Below are positions 8,801 to 17,633 of a stretch of 64,000 bases of DNA, piece after piece. The notes beneath the pieces were generated by a model that had not been told where the DNA came from, searched no databases, and was given only the letters and a program-made list of their open reading frames with translations. Origin of the DNA: JBMYYR01 sp965243605. Lineage in GTDB: Bacteria; Bacteroidota; Bacteroidia; Flavobacteriales; CAJXXR01. Every line of letters begins with the position of its first letter. Position 1 is the first letter of the stretch. The stretch spans positions 124,001-188,000 of the forward strand of contig CBDEVQ010000100.1 of assembly GCA_965243605.1 (NCBI GenBank), written 5' to 3'. A program made the translations under genes and the position numbers.

Positions 8801-11800
8801 GAACCTATTGTGAAAGTACCGAATATTACCGAAGTGTTTAATACGGCAGGGACGTCAGATGTTTTAATTTCAAGATCAGAAACAAATTATTATACGCCAA
8901 CGTATAATCAGAGTTTATTTGCATTTTCATATCAAGAACATAAGTGTTTCCGATACAATGTTCAGTCTACAGTTTCCGCCAACTATTTAGATGGAGGTAT
9001 TAATAAAAATGAATATACCTATGATGATTATGATAATATCGAATCCATGATAAAAAAAGTTTATAATAAGGCTTCATTTACAGGATCGTTTGTATTTAAT
9101 TCATCAGATTTAGTGCAAACATCAACCAAGACTAATATATATGGTCAGTATAATACGTGGATTCCGTCTTCTTTATTACAGAGTACATCGATTATGAATT
9201 ATCATGATGGAGTATCATCTCTGAATACATCCGTTACAACCAGATACTCATATTATTCAAGTGGACGCCCTCGTTATATTTATAATTATCACGGAAGCCC
9301 TAAGATATATTATGATTATTTTACATACTATCCCAATGGTCTTGTAAAAACATCTAAAACCAGCGGTGGAGGAATTGTTAAGAATTTTACGACCTATGAA
9401 TATGATTCATTTCAAAATCTAAAGAAAGTGATTAACGCAGAAGGTGATGAAACCGTGAGTATATACTATGACAAAGGTGCTTCAGGTGGACAAATACAAA
9501 CAATGGTTTCAGCCTCAGGTTTAATGGAACAGTATATATATAATGGATTTGGGCATCCTTATACACATACAGATGCAAGGGGTAATACATCTTATACAAC
9601 ATACGATTGGATTACTGATCCTGCACTACAATCGAATTTAAACGCCTTGTATCAGATAAAAGTAGATGAAGACGGTATTCCAAATCAAACGACTATTTCA
9701 GATCGATTAAAACGTTTCGTTCGTAGTAAAACAGAGAGTTTGAATGATAATGAGATTATCGTGGATGCAGAATATAATGAAATTGGTCTTAAGCGTAGAG
9801 AATCAGAACCTTATCATATTGGACAGTCATTACCTGTTCATTTTACTGCGTTTTATTACGATGATTTTAATCGAGGAATTCAAAATGTACGTTTTTCTAC
9901 AAGCACAGGTTCAGATCCGTATTCATATTTAAAGGCGACTACAACTTTAGCTTTACCTATTCCTGCTCCAAATGCGACTTATAGAAGTACTTCGGTTACA
10001 GCTCCCGATGGTCGTATAAAGACAACACATACAGATTTTACAGGCAAGACATTAGAAATTATTGAAAATGGAACATCAGTAAAACATAAGTATTATACTT
10101 CAGGGCGTTTAGAGTCTACTAAGATCTTTACACCTAATCAAAGTACAGGAGGTAATTATGATCAAACGATGGTTGAATATACTTATGATATTCAAGGAAA
10201 CCTTATTAAAAAGGAAGATAATAGTATCGGAGAAGAATTTTATACCTACAACGATTATGGTGAATTAATAAGTGAGACAAATTCTTCTGGTGAAAATTCA
10301 CACTATACATATGATTTATTAGGACGACCGCTTACTAAGATTAAACCAGAAGGTAATACTACGTATGAATATTGGACATCTTCTAATATTACACCTGTTG
10401 GCTCATTTAAACCCGGATTAGGAATGATTAAATCTTCAACGTTATCAGTTGGAGGGACTGAAAAACATAAAATGAGTTATGAGTACAATACCTTTAATGA
10501 TGTAAGTGAGATTAAAGAAGAGTTTGATACAGAAACTCCGGTAATTAAGACATTTACATATAATACGTTCGGACAAGTAAATAAGAAGACGTATCACACA
10601 GGGTTTTCTTTGAATTATGAGTATCAACCTAACAATGGAGAATTGTATAGAATATTATCTCCAAGTGTAATACAGGGTATTAATGCAGAACTGCTGAAAA
10701 TCGAGCAAAAAGATGCTTACGGTCATATTGTAAAATACAAAAGAGGAGGAAATAATGCATTAACGACTTATAATACATACAATGAGCGTGGATTTTTGCT
10801 CAACAGTAAGATTGGAACGGTTCAGGAAATTAATTATAACTTTAACCATCAATCTGGAAATTTAAGAGAAAAAGAAGATGTTATGGCTTCTAAGTATGAA
10901 CGATACACATATGATGAATTTGATCGTTTAGAAAAGACATTAGTTGGTTCTGCTTATACTCAATATTATTCAGATGGATCAAATATGAACTTTGCGTCTC
11001 AGGAACCTCAGATTGATATTAATTTTCATGAGTCTGAAAACTTAAATATCAATTCAAAATCACAAGTTGCACAAAGTATTACATACGATCCAATTGCTGT
11101 AAATCAAATTGATGCAGTTATTACTGCATCAGGTGTACCATCAGCTTTACAATTAGGTAGTATACTTAATAATACAAATACAAGTTTTCATAAGCCAGAA
11201 CGTTTACTTATGGATATTGATGGTTCAAATTATGAAGTAAATTTTGAATTTGGAGCCAATGAAAAAAGAAAGCGAGCTTTGGTAGCTCACGGAGATGTAT
11301 TGGCTGAAAAGCGATTGTACTATGATAATTACGAAGAATTCTACACATATAATCCTTCTACCGGAAATGTAGAAGATGTGTACAATATGCATTTTGTTGG
11401 AATAGGAAATGGTTTGGAGTTTGCTTATACAACAAAGAATGGTCTGACCAATGGTTGGAATAATATGTTCTTTACATTAACCGATTATCAAGGGTCAATA
11501 CTTAAAGTAACGGATCGTTTAGGGAATACCGTAGATAATTTAGAATATAATTATGACGCTTGGGGAAGAAGACGAGACAAGACTACATGGACATATGATG
11601 GGGCTTCGACAGAGGTACAACCAACAGGAGGTGTTGATGCAAATGGGAATCATTGGTCAGTTGAAGATTATGATAATCCAGGAGAAACGATAGCTCCACC
11701 TATTACTCCTGTTACATCTACTATTGGTACAGATTGGTTTAAGAGAGGTTATACTGGACATGAGCATTATGATGAATTCCAAATGATTCATATGAATGCA

Positions 11801-12727
11801 CGTTTGTATAATCCATTTTTAGGAACATTTTTATCTCCGGATCGTTTAATAGCAGATCCTTCTAATAGTCAAAATTACAATCGCTATTCTTATGCTTTAG
11901 GAAATCCAACGAAGTATACAGACCCAAGTGGCTATGCTCCTATAGGAGGGTTAAGTGCTAGAGCATCTGTTTTGTTTTCAGCAGTTTTCTTTGCTGGAGA
12001 TATTACTGGTATGATTTATGGAGATTTTAATGAAGGGATTAATTCTTCAAATTTAGATAATCAATTTAATAATATTGGAATTGAAGGAATCATAAAGGAT
12101 GAGGTAGATGATATTTATTTTGATGAATATGGAAATTTTTTACATGATGATAAAAAAGGAAATCATGTACAAATAGTTTCTAATGACTGTTTAGAGGGAT
12201 TTAAAAAAGCTGTTGAGAGTAAAAAAAGCCCTGAAGAATTAAAAAATTATGGACTATTACCTAGTCAAATGGATAAAGGACTTAGTGCAGAGTCTAATGC
12301 TAGAATGTTGACGTATATTTATTCTATGGATTATGATATTTCCGAACTATTAAATAATTCGATATCGGTTGTTAATTATGAGGTTGAAGAATATTATGAT
12401 GCTGCAACAGAAACTGATGTTGAAGAATGGGTTTTTGGAGATACGTATAACCAACCACATATGGGACCTGCGGGTGGTTGGCACGCAAAAGGATGGCAAA
12501 AAGAAGGTAAATATTGGATATCATTTCCAACTAGTAGAGGAAAACATTCTAATTTTGATAACTATCAAATAGTACGTAATCTCAATGCCCATGAGAGATT
12601 TCATGCAGAAAATCTTTCTAGAGATGAAGCAAAGGCCTATGAAAATATGATGAAGCATGATTCATGGCAAAAAACTCCAGAGTATTGGAGAGATGAAATG
12701 ATTGGCAACTACAAAATTTTTAAATAA
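5867..12727 (+). CDS. Giant SpvB/Rhs-repeat protein with C-terminal HExxH domain
   Basis: 2286 residues. Signal peptide at 1-23; SpvB-like N-domain (about 60-110: YTVPIELPSGTGDLQP, GWSLSG); FG-GAP/VCBS-type calcium-binding repeats with DFNGDG or DFDGDG motifs near 365, 447 and 527 and further on; a long series of YD/RHS repeats (about 1000-1900); the Rhs core near 1960-2023 (YTGHEHYDEF, RLYNPFLGTFLSPD, YALGNPTKYTDPSGY). After this hallmark junction comes a ~260-residue unique domain, as in polymorphic toxins. It contains HERFH at 2242-2246 and a downstream DEAKAYE (2253-2259), matching an HExxH zinc peptidase with a possible third glutamate ligand. Surface or secreted toxin role is inferred. 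The small gene just downstream may be immunity. Confidence 0.9.
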   Translation: MILQKIYFYLLYCTLLGGINLSAQNINYIPFKTANQVSPQTIDLSSSHYVGTIVGKARSNGSGTANYTVPIELPSGTGDLQPILNLKYSSGSTRNDILGQGWSLSGLSVINRTSKTNFHDGKLEPIRFNDMDRFALNGLRLYPMAQNGNDGTVYKSEQENQSRIISHGSNNNSPSYFSVETKNGITHVYGGESNAKIYDNQGTPIAWYISASYDKFGNHIRYFYEEVNNEHRIHSIYYNGTETDPRTKVKFLYKERADKNFKFINNKHISSHSLLDKIEVYYGEGIYNNPNWTDLKSHTYEFKYSKDNIDSYLSELHKVSGNGLLTYNPTIFYYGKFDPVPLTNESTYAFTNQTVGSHGDYLIGDFNGDGLSDFARLEVKDGAWNTPLGVSDFGSITYKGFTVSINNGDGNSFTELSRVGFKDNGNQPYHVQHLSVDNRIVFRTGDFDGDGKQEILVTEFESDYSPNKIYSYSIFDIEGNSITESAHSFAIAGEDYAKLNENFTLPGNLETRHQYVFNNAFVTGDFDGDQSTDIIFNYHYESDTQNRSWYHNPRKNYIKELKTNSPSEFLDFLLFKQYSRPPSLISYDVDKDGDSELLAVYDSVVAPITTNNVELNMVGDLVNNIIQISHYQSFIIAHDINENLRLDHVPITKGTILFNSGSPGDYAGNQTTIAQDYIDNHMFNAEPYSGLANLRCSDFNGDGIMDLKFESRGVSVFKHYIVYGKTTNIDFNLNYKADIWSDEITELDFGITNDNKPKHRILPFDYNTDGLTDFLEFDLSGDGGMIGPSRMTLHYNKGNGEFVQEQQINTSWNRKYANPNPGSDIHWNIYPGYFNRDSKLDLFFDLPINYSPTYDYSDNEHLLFFKKTQRLEDDLHRLVTVRNGLGEVSHFSYRMMSDPYIYTRGTGSEYPFSDYQSNTPLLFIMKKDNGLGTYINSQYRYESATIHRQGQGYLGYDKVTTFSPNLNSKQISTSKLLAEPIVKVPNITEVFNTAGTSDVLISRSETNYYTPTYNQSLFAFSYQEHKCFRYNVQSTVSANYLDGGINKNEYTYDDYDNIESMIKKVYNKASFTGSFVFNSSDLVQTSTKTNIYGQYNTWIPSSLLQSTSIMNYHDGVSSLNTSVTTRYSYYSSGRPRYIYNYHGSPKIYYDYFTYYPNGLVKTSKTSGGGIVKNFTTYEYDSFQNLKKVINAEGDETVSIYYDKGASGGQIQTMVSASGLMEQYIYNGFGHPYTHTDARGNTSYTTYDWITDPALQSNLNALYQIKVDEDGIPNQTTISDRLKRFVRSKTESLNDNEIIVDAEYNEIGLKRRESEPYHIGQSLPVHFTAFYYDDFNRGIQNVRFSTSTGSDPYSYLKATTTLALPIPAPNATYRSTSVTAPDGRIKTTHTDFTGKTLEIIENGTSVKHKYYTSGRLESTKIFTPNQSTGGNYDQTMVEYTYDIQGNLIKKEDNSIGEEFYTYNDYGELISETNSSGENSHYTYDLLGRPLTKIKPEGNTTYEYWTSSNITPVGSFKPGLGMIKSSTLSVGGTEKHKMSYEYNTFNDVSEIKEEFDTETPVIKTFTYNTFGQVNKKTYHTGFSLNYEYQPNNGELYRILSPSVIQGINAELLKIEQKDAYGHIVKYKRGGNNALTTYNTYNERGFLLNSKIGTVQEINYNFNHQSGNLREKEDVMASKYERYTYDEFDRLEKTLVGSAYTQYYSDGSNMNFASQEPQIDINFHESENLNINSKSQVAQSITYDPIAVNQIDAVITASGVPSALQLGSILNNTNTSFHKPERLLMDIDGSNYEVNFEFGANEKRKRALVAHGDVLAEKRLYYDNYEEFYTYNPSTGNVEDVYNMHFVGIGNGLEFAYTTKNGLTNGWNNMFFTLTDYQGSILKVTDRLGNTVDNLEYNYDAWGRRRDKTTWTYDGASTEVQPTGGVDANGNHWSVEDYDNPGETIAPPITPVTSTIGTDWFKRGYTGHEHYDEFQMIHMNARLYNPFLGTFLSPDRLIADPSNSQNYNRYSYALGNPTKYTDPSGYAPIGGLSARASVLFSAVFFAGDITGMIYGDFNEGINSSNLDNQFNNIGIEGIIKDEVDDIYFDEYGNFLHDDKKGNHVQIVSNDCLEGFKKAVESKKSPEELKNYGLLPSQMDKGLSAESNARMLTYIYSMDYDISELLNNSISVVNYEVEEYYDAATETDVEEWVFGDTYNQPHMGPAGGWHAKGWQKEGKYWISFPTSRGKHSNFDNYQIVRNLNAHERFHAENLSRDEAKAYENMMKHDSWQKTPEYWRDEMIGNYKIFK

Positions 12728-12737
12728 TACAACAGTT

Positions 12738-13220
12738 ATGAAAAAATACTTTTTCCTTTTACCTCTACTATTATTCTCTGTTTTGAACTGCCAGAATAAA
12801 AGTGTTTCAGTTACTCAAAATACTAACATTATCGCAAAAGCAGAACTCTGGGGTTATAATAAAAGTTGTGAATTTGAAAATAATTCGATAGAACATTTTC
12901 CATCATTTTCATTTTTCATTAGAGTAGATTCGACTTTTGGTAAAGTTAAAAAAGCTCAACTAGTTTTAAAATCAGGAGCTGCTATTGAGTTAGTTCAACA
13001 GTACCGTAATATTAAACCATACGGAACTTCATTGGTATTTGTAACAGAAGACATGAATTTACTTACGGATAATTATGAGGAAGGAGAAAACGTCATTTCT
13101 GATTTTTTAAACTCCTCGTATATTTTTTGTCTATCAAATAATGGAGATTCACTACATTTAAATAATGCATATCAATTAAGGTTTATGTATCTACCTAATT
13201 TAAGGATCAATGATGAGTGA
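12738..13220 (+). CDS. Lipoprotein, candidate immunity protein for the Rhs C-terminal domain
   Basis: 160 residues from the ATG at 12738, 10 bases after the Rhs stop; the reading frame runs 12 codons further upstream into the Rhs gene, but this start gives a good lipoprotein signal: MKKYFFLLPLLLFSVLNC with lipid-modified Cys about residue 18. The mature part has no recognised family. Location immediately after a polymorphic-toxin C-terminus is the usual place for an immunity gene, and a membrane-anchored periplasmic protein would suit an exported peptidase toxin. This is inference from context only. Confidence 0.65.
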   Translation: MKKYFFLLPLLLFSVLNCQNKSVSVTQNTNIIAKAELWGYNKSCEFENNSIEHFPSFSFFIRVDSTFGKVKKAQLVLKSGAAIELVQQYRNIKPYGTSLVFVTEDMNLLTDNYEEGENVISDFLNSSYIFCLSNNGDSLHLNNAYQLRFMYLPNLRINDE

Positions 13221-13780
13221 ATTTGAGCGATAATACGTAAGCGTCAAGTATAGTCCATGTTGGATTTTATAGAAAATGAGCTATATCTACTTTTTATATT
13301 TATTGGGTAATATTATTAGCTTTGTAATTAGGAATTTAAGACATGTGTAAGTCATTGAAACGGTTCTATTTCATTGATTTTACATGTAGTAAAAAAGAAT
13401 AAAACATAGCTGCTCTTTGAGCAGCTCGAAGGTAAGCCTCTTGTAAATTACAATATGTACTTTACAAGAGGCCTACAAACAGCTGATCTATGAAATTTTA
13501 CAACGTGAAGTCCTTAAGAGTGATTATACCTAAGTTGATGAATTGCCTATAGGCGTTCAAGACTTCCACATAAAAAGGAGCGTTGCATACTGGATACCAA
13601 TGGGTGTATCGAGCACCCATTGAGAAATTAGCCTTATTTAAATACGATAAAGGTCGAAGTCGAAAAGCTGTAAATCAGGTACTAACTGTCTATTCAGGAA
13701 TATTTCAAACAGATGGATATATGGTCTATCAAAATTTACAAACATGAATGAGATAATTTTAGAAAAATTATAAAATAGGT
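13221..13780. other. Degenerate region with hairpins and IS66 remnant
   Basis: No intact gene. Two perfect hairpins occur at 13408-13426 (AGCTGCTC-TTT-GAGCAGCT) and 13436-13472 (12-base arms GCCTCTTGTAAA/TTTACAAGAGGC). From 13478 the translated text is an IS66 transposase fragment, annotated separately. Confidence 0.6.
13478..13746 (+). pseudogene. IS66-family transposase fragment
   Basis: Reading from about 13481 gives LIYEILQREVLKSDYT, a stop, then VDELPIG. After a one-base frame shift near 13605 it gives WVYRAPIEKLALF followed by YDKGRSRKAVNQVL and SGIFQTDGYMVYQNL. These match the core of IS66 transposases (a DE-containing segment, then W-YR, then G-LQTDGY-aY) in the right order and spacing. 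Internal stop, frame shift, and both ends missing mean it is dead. It separates the Rhs locus from the gene at 13781, as commonly seen in rearranged Rhs tails. Confidence 0.75.
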
Positions 13781-14188
13781 ATGAAAGATGTAATTAAAAT
13801 ATGTGATTTAGAAGTTGTTAATACAGCAGAGTCTATTTATGGAGATTTGAGTGTTAAGGGGGATAAGATTATTGTTCCATTTTTTAATGTTCAAGTTATA
13901 GATGACCTTATAGAGAATGATATACCAGGAGGTCAATATATTGATTATTGTTTTTTAGTTTTTGAAAATGTTCAGAGTTTTACTTTTGATTATGAACTTA
14001 GTAGAAAAATGAATGCTTCCATAAAACGAGAATGTATGGGTGGAGTTTATTTTTTTTCGAATGAATCATACGAATTTTGGGTAAATTTTGAAAAAGGGAA
14101 CCTTTATGTCCCCAAAAATTTTCAACTTTCACAAGTTCCATGGGAACCAAAAGAAGATATTAAGATTTTTTTTAACATGATTAATTAG
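13781..14188 (+). CDS. Hypothetical protein, possible orphan immunity protein
   Basis: 135 residues, acidic, no signal peptide. The sequence alternates beta segments (KIIVPFFNVQVIDDL, YIDYCFLVFENVQSFTFDY, GGVYFFSNESYEFWVNFE) and reads like a small single-domain cytoplasmic protein. Position downstream of an Rhs locus and an IS66 scar is typical of orphan immunity genes left after toxin-tail replacement, but no family is recognised. Confidence 0.6.
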   Translation: MKDVIKICDLEVVNTAESIYGDLSVKGDKIIVPFFNVQVIDDLIENDIPGGQYIDYCFLVFENVQSFTFDYELSRKMNASIKRECMGGVYFFSNESYEFWVNFEKGNLYVPKNFQLSQVPWEPKEDIKIFFNMIN

Positions 14189-14567
14189 TTTTTATAGGTT
14201 GAATATTTCTTGAATTATAAGTGTTAATTTATTATTAAGCTATTATTTAGAAATGCGTTCTATGTTAGTAACCAAATAAAAAGTAATGATTTATATTTTC
14301 TAAGGGGTTTTAGGGGGAAATATTTCCCCTGACAAGATGCATATGAACGAAGTGTCGCATAGTGATGTGCAATCTTGCTAAAGAACTTTTTAAGATAACT
14401 TTATGTTATCGAACTTATCAAAGTTCTGTCGGTTGTTGGTCTTGAAAATTTTGAATTCTTAAACCAACAAACATTAAGTAACCAAATTTCTTTATTCAAA
14501 ATTTTCGCGTGATATATTTTAATCATTTAGAATATATCACGCGTTTTTTTATGTCCAAAAAATAGTT
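14189..14567. other. Structured non-coding region
   Basis: No protein gene. It holds a 16-base perfect palindrome GGGGAAATATTTCCCC (about 14314-14329), a possible stem pairing CAAGAT near 14334 with ATCTTG near 14372, an inverted repeat GAAAATTTTGAA/TTCAAAATTTTC (near 14443 and 14493), and a strong terminator at 14506-14550. The density of stems ending in a terminator is compatible with a short structured RNA on the plus strand. Confidence 0.4.
14506..14552 (+). terminator. Strong rho-independent terminator
   Basis: Arms CGCGTGATATATT and AATATATCACGCG (13 bases) flank a short loop and are followed by TTTTTTT. It ends whatever is transcribed through the structured region, and faces the leftward XRE gene. 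Confidence 0.8.
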
Positions 14568-14819
14568 TTATTCTTTTTCATGAATTTCCAATAATTCAGA
14601 AGGATCGACATTAAGAGCTTTGGCAACTCTGTAAATAATTTTAAGAGTAGGATTTGTTCTTCCACTTTCAATACGTCTTAATGATCCGTCATCCATATCT
14701 AAAAGATCTGCAAGTGCATTTTGTTTCAGGGATTTACTTTTTCTTATTCGAATAATATTTGCCCCAACAATTTCAACAAACTCCTTCTCATTAGGATATG
14801 TGACTTTAGATTTACTCAT
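14568..14819 (-). CDS. XRE-family helix-turn-helix regulator
   Basis: 83 residues, one HTH_3 domain: NIIRIRKSKSLKQNALADLLDMD, then GSLRRIESGRTNPTLKIIYRVAKALNV. The pattern (R-KSLSQ, A-LLD, RIE-G--NPTL) is the cro/C1 repressor-like fold, with a short N-terminal extension. At the left edge of the mobilizable element and divergent from the 14920 gene, it may control element genes. A hairpin (14849-14876) lies just upstream of its start. Confidence 0.85.
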   Translation of the reverse strand: MSKSKVTYPNEKEFVEIVGANIIRIRKSKSLKQNALADLLDMDDGSLRRIESGRTNPTLKIIYRVAKALNVDPSELLEIHEKE

Positions 14820-14848
14820 GTAAATAAAAGTATTGTATTTCTGAAATG

Positions 14849-14876
14849 AAAAACAGGGCGTAAAAGCCCTGTTTTT
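14849..14876. terminator. Hairpin between divergent genes
   Basis: AAAAACAGGGC and GCCCTGTTTTT (11 bases) with a 6-base loop, ending in T5 on either strand. It looks like a bidirectional terminator but lies between divergent starts, so it may act as an attenuator or insulator for either gene. Confidence 0.55.
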
Positions 14877-14888
14877 AAATTTAATTTC

Positions 14889-14896
14889 TATATTTG
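14889..14896 (+). promoter_or_regulatory. Bacteroidota -7 element
   Basis: TATATTTG fits TAnnTTTG and lies 24 bases before the ATG at 14920. No clear -33 TTTG is seen. Confidence 0.5.
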
Positions 14897-14919
14897 ACCA
14901 TTGTAAATTTTATAAATAG

Positions 14920-15435
14920 ATGATTATGAAAAGAATCATATGCATTTTCCTTGTGCTTTCAGGGAGTTATTTGAGTTTTTCACAGGAGTTGAGAGAAACA
15001 ACAAGGTGGAGTGTTTTAAACGGACACTTTGGAATATCAGGTTTTAATGGATTATTTAATGTAAAAACGCCCTCTTTTGGGATGAGTTATGAAATTAAAC
15101 CAGGACGTAGATTTTCTTTTGGGGGATATTTAGGGTATACCTCTATGGAGTATGTTGGGGATACGTATGGGATTGATGATTCAGATGAGAATGTTTCAGG
15201 ATTAAATTTAGGTATTATGGCTAATACACATTTTATCGAATCAGAAACGACTCAGGTTTATCTTGGTTTAACGATGGGCTATCAAAGCCATGATTTTGGT
15301 CCATATTCAAGCGGAGGCTTTTTATGGGAGCCTCATTTTGGTGTACGTAAATACATTGATGATTCGATAGCGCTTCATGGGGAATTAGGATTAGGGCTTG
15401 CCTTAATTAAACTAGGAGCCTCGTATAAACTTTAA
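14920..15435 (+). CDS. Outer-membrane beta-barrel-like protein
   Basis: 171 residues; start either ATG 14920 or 14926 (ATG ATT ATG). Signal peptide to about residue 21 (LSGSYLSFSQ). The mature part is a series of amphipathic Gly/aromatic strands (FSFGGYLGYTSMEYVG, TTQVYLGLTMGYQS, GELGLGLALIKLGASYKL), the usual look of a small eight-stranded barrel. The last residue pattern (ASYKL) resembles the closing strand, with an aromatic near the end. It is followed after 11 bases by a lipoprotein gene, so the two form an envelope pair. Role unknown; within the mobile element a surface-contact function is possible. Confidence 0.7.
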   Translation: MIMKRIICIFLVLSGSYLSFSQELRETTRWSVLNGHFGISGFNGLFNVKTPSFGMSYEIKPGRRFSFGGYLGYTSMEYVGDTYGIDDSDENVSGLNLGIMANTHFIESETTQVYLGLTMGYQSHDFGPYSSGGFLWEPHFGVRKYIDDSIALHGELGLGLALIKLGASYKL

Positions 15436-15446
15436 AATATAGAACG

Positions 15447-16187
15447 ATGAAACGATTATTATCCACGATCATACTTATAGTACTCAGCTCATGCTTAACT
15501 ACAAAAGCACCAATACCACCAAAACATATTCCAAGTTTTGATTATACACCTACTACACGAGAGCAGGTCAATTCAACAGGCATTAAAGTGGCGTTAATTA
15601 AAACAAGATTTTATCCACGTGGATTATCGGTTACAGATAAACTTCGACTTCGAAAACCACCTTATCTCGATTTTAGAGATGCTATTAGTAATGATTTAGA
15701 AGAAATACTCACCAGTAAAGGGGTGACTATACTCGGTCCATTTTCTACTCATGATGAAATGGTGTACTCCGAAAAGCAAAATTCGGATATGTTGGTATCG
15801 GTTCAAATAGAACTGAAAGAGCGTAAGAATTATCGAACAAAAGCTTTTCCAAGTTACACAGGAGGGCAAACCTATTATCGCGTTTACGGAGGAGTTCATA
15901 TTTCAGGGAAATTGAATTTGACGGTTATGGATCCGATTGATAAAGAGAAATTCTTTAAAAAGAGTATAGAACTAGAGCCCAAGGAAGTTATATTTGGAAA
16001 TCCACTCACGAGATGGTATAGCGAGCCGAGTTATAAAGAGCTTTTGGAGGAAGACCCAAATGTATACAATCCAGTAGTTAATGCTTTAGAAGAATACTAT
16101 AAAGGGGCAATGGAAAATATTTGGAACCATATTGATACCAGAGAATTAGAAGAAATCAAAAAACAAATACACTCTAAACAGAGATAA
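15447..16187 (+). CDS. Hypothetical lipoprotein
   Basis: 246 residues with a lipoprotein signal MKRLLSTIILIVLSSC (Cys 16). The mature N-terminus is Pro-rich (KAPIPPKHIPSFDY), followed by an alpha/beta region: IKVALIKTRF, then RDAISNDLEEILTSKGVTILGPFSTHDEMVYSEKQNSDMLV, a pattern of periplasmic proteins with a TolB/DUF4136-like N-domain that positions a small helical strand pair. No enzyme motif. Co-transcribed with the outer-membrane protein upstream and ended by a strong terminator at 16237. Confidence 0.75.
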   Translation: MKRLLSTIILIVLSSCLTTKAPIPPKHIPSFDYTPTTREQVNSTGIKVALIKTRFYPRGLSVTDKLRLRKPPYLDFRDAISNDLEEILTSKGVTILGPFSTHDEMVYSEKQNSDMLVSVQIELKERKNYRTKAFPSYTGGQTYYRVYGGVHISGKLNLTVMDPIDKEKFFKKSIELEPKEVIFGNPLTRWYSEPSYKELLEEDPNVYNPVVNALEEYYKGAMENIWNHIDTRELEEIKKQIHSKQR

Positions 16188-16236
16188 CCATAATACAAGA
16201 AGAAAACTTTAAAATGCTTTTAATTCCTCACGTAAG

Positions 16237-16277
16237 AACACCTTATTACAGCTTAGATGTATTAAGGTGTTTTTTTA
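16237..16277 (+). terminator. Rho-independent terminator
   Basis: Fourteen-base arms AACACCTTATTACA and TGTATTAAGGTGTT (13 of 14 pairs) with a 7-base loop, followed by T6. Closes the outer-membrane protein/lipoprotein operon. Confidence 0.85.
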
Positions 16278-16355
16278 ATCTAATTTATGACTCAATCTAT
16301 ATTAAGAAATCCCTTGCCCTATAAATCCACTTAAAAATAAGCAAGACTTTAGGAT

Positions 16356-17522
16356 ATGCAAACACGTGTATCCATAAGTTATTTTGGCAAGACCAATTTT
16401 AGAAAATCGAATACTCCTTTTGGAATTTTACAAGCCGATCGCTTGTATCATTTCTATATTCTAGGAAAAACAGGAACAGGGAAGACGACCTTATTACACA
16501 CCAAGATTCTACAAGATATTCTATACTCTAGAGGGCTGTGTCTTATTGATATTCATGGAGATCTTGTAGAACGGGTTAAAACACAAGTCCCCAAAGACAA
16601 ACTCATATACTTAAACGCCACAGATCCACATTTAGAATTTGGATATAATCCCCTTCGTAAAGTCTCCAAAGAAAAAGAAGCCCTTGTGGTATCAAGTATT
16701 TTAGAGACTTTTCAAAAGCTGTGGGGCAGGCAAGCATGGGGAATCAAGCTCGCTCATATTCTAAGAAACATTCTTTTGACCTTATTACAACAAGAGCAAA
16801 GCAACTTTTCAGATATTCTAAAAATTTTACACCATAAAGACTTTAGAAATACATGTTTATTAAACATAACAGATAAACACATTTTGGACTTCTGGGATAA
16901 GGAATTTCCAAACTATACCAAAAATGATTTACTGCCCATCTTTAATAAAATAGGTGGTCTATTATCATACCCATCGGTTAAACGGATTCTTGTGGATAAT
17001 ACCAAACAAATCTCCCTAAGACAGATTATGGATCAGGGAAAGGTCCTGCTGGTTAATGTCTCTAAAGGGGCTATCGGAAAAGAACCCGCCTATATTCTAG
17101 CCTCACTACTTGTGACATCCCTAAGTTCGGCATCCTTTAGCCGAATCAATATTTCTGAAACACAAAGACGTCCTTTCTTTCTCTACTTTGATGAATTCCA
17201 AAACTACACCAACCTTTCCTTAATAGAAATGTTATCAGAGCTGAGAAAATTTAAAGTTGGAGTGATCATGGCTCACCAATATATTAACCAACTCGATACA
17301 GCTATTAAAGATGCAGTTCTAGGAAATGTCGGAACCATTGTTTGTTTTCGTCTGTCCTACAACGACGCTAAACTACTAGAGAAAGAATTCCACCCTGTTT
17401 TTTCAAGTTCAGACTTTATTAACCTCCAAAATCATGACTTCTATATCAAGATGATAATCCGTGGTATACCCTCCAAAGCCTTTTCAGCCACAGGAATCCA
17501 CCCCAATACATTTGAATACTAA
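16356..17522 (+). CDS. HerA/TraD-type P-loop ATPase (conjugation-related)
   Basis: 388 residues. Walker A GKTGTGKTT at 37-45, followed by LCLIDIHGDLVERV, typical of TraD/VirD4 and HerA-like DNA-pumping ATPases; Walker B FFLYFDEFQNY near 274-284; then a sensor-like segment VIMAHQYINQLD and NVGTIVCFRLS. This matches the DUF87/TraM-recognition core without the N-terminal membrane helices of coupling proteins, so it is probably cytoplasmic. A second, VirD4-like coupling ATPase lies at 34268. It could assist transfer or processing of the element DNA. Confidence 0.85.
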   Translation: MQTRVSISYFGKTNFRKSNTPFGILQADRLYHFYILGKTGTGKTTLLHTKILQDILYSRGLCLIDIHGDLVERVKTQVPKDKLIYLNATDPHLEFGYNPLRKVSKEKEALVVSSILETFQKLWGRQAWGIKLAHILRNILLTLLQQEQSNFSDILKILHHKDFRNTCLLNITDKHILDFWDKEFPNYTKNDLLPIFNKIGGLLSYPSVKRILVDNTKQISLRQIMDQGKVLLVNVSKGAIGKEPAYILASLLVTSLSSASFSRINISETQRRPFFLYFDEFQNYTNLSLIEMLSELRKFKVGVIMAHQYINQLDTAIKDAVLGNVGTIVCFRLSYNDAKLLEKEFHPVFSSSDFINLQNHDFYIKMIIRGIPSKAFSATGIHPNTFEY

Positions 17523-17633
17523 ATACATACCAAGCCTACAAATTCCTTGGTCTATAATAAAAATCTATAAAGCGAATAATAGAGTTAAACCAGTTCTTAC
17601 AACTATTTACCCGTTTAAATTTTTTAATGATTC

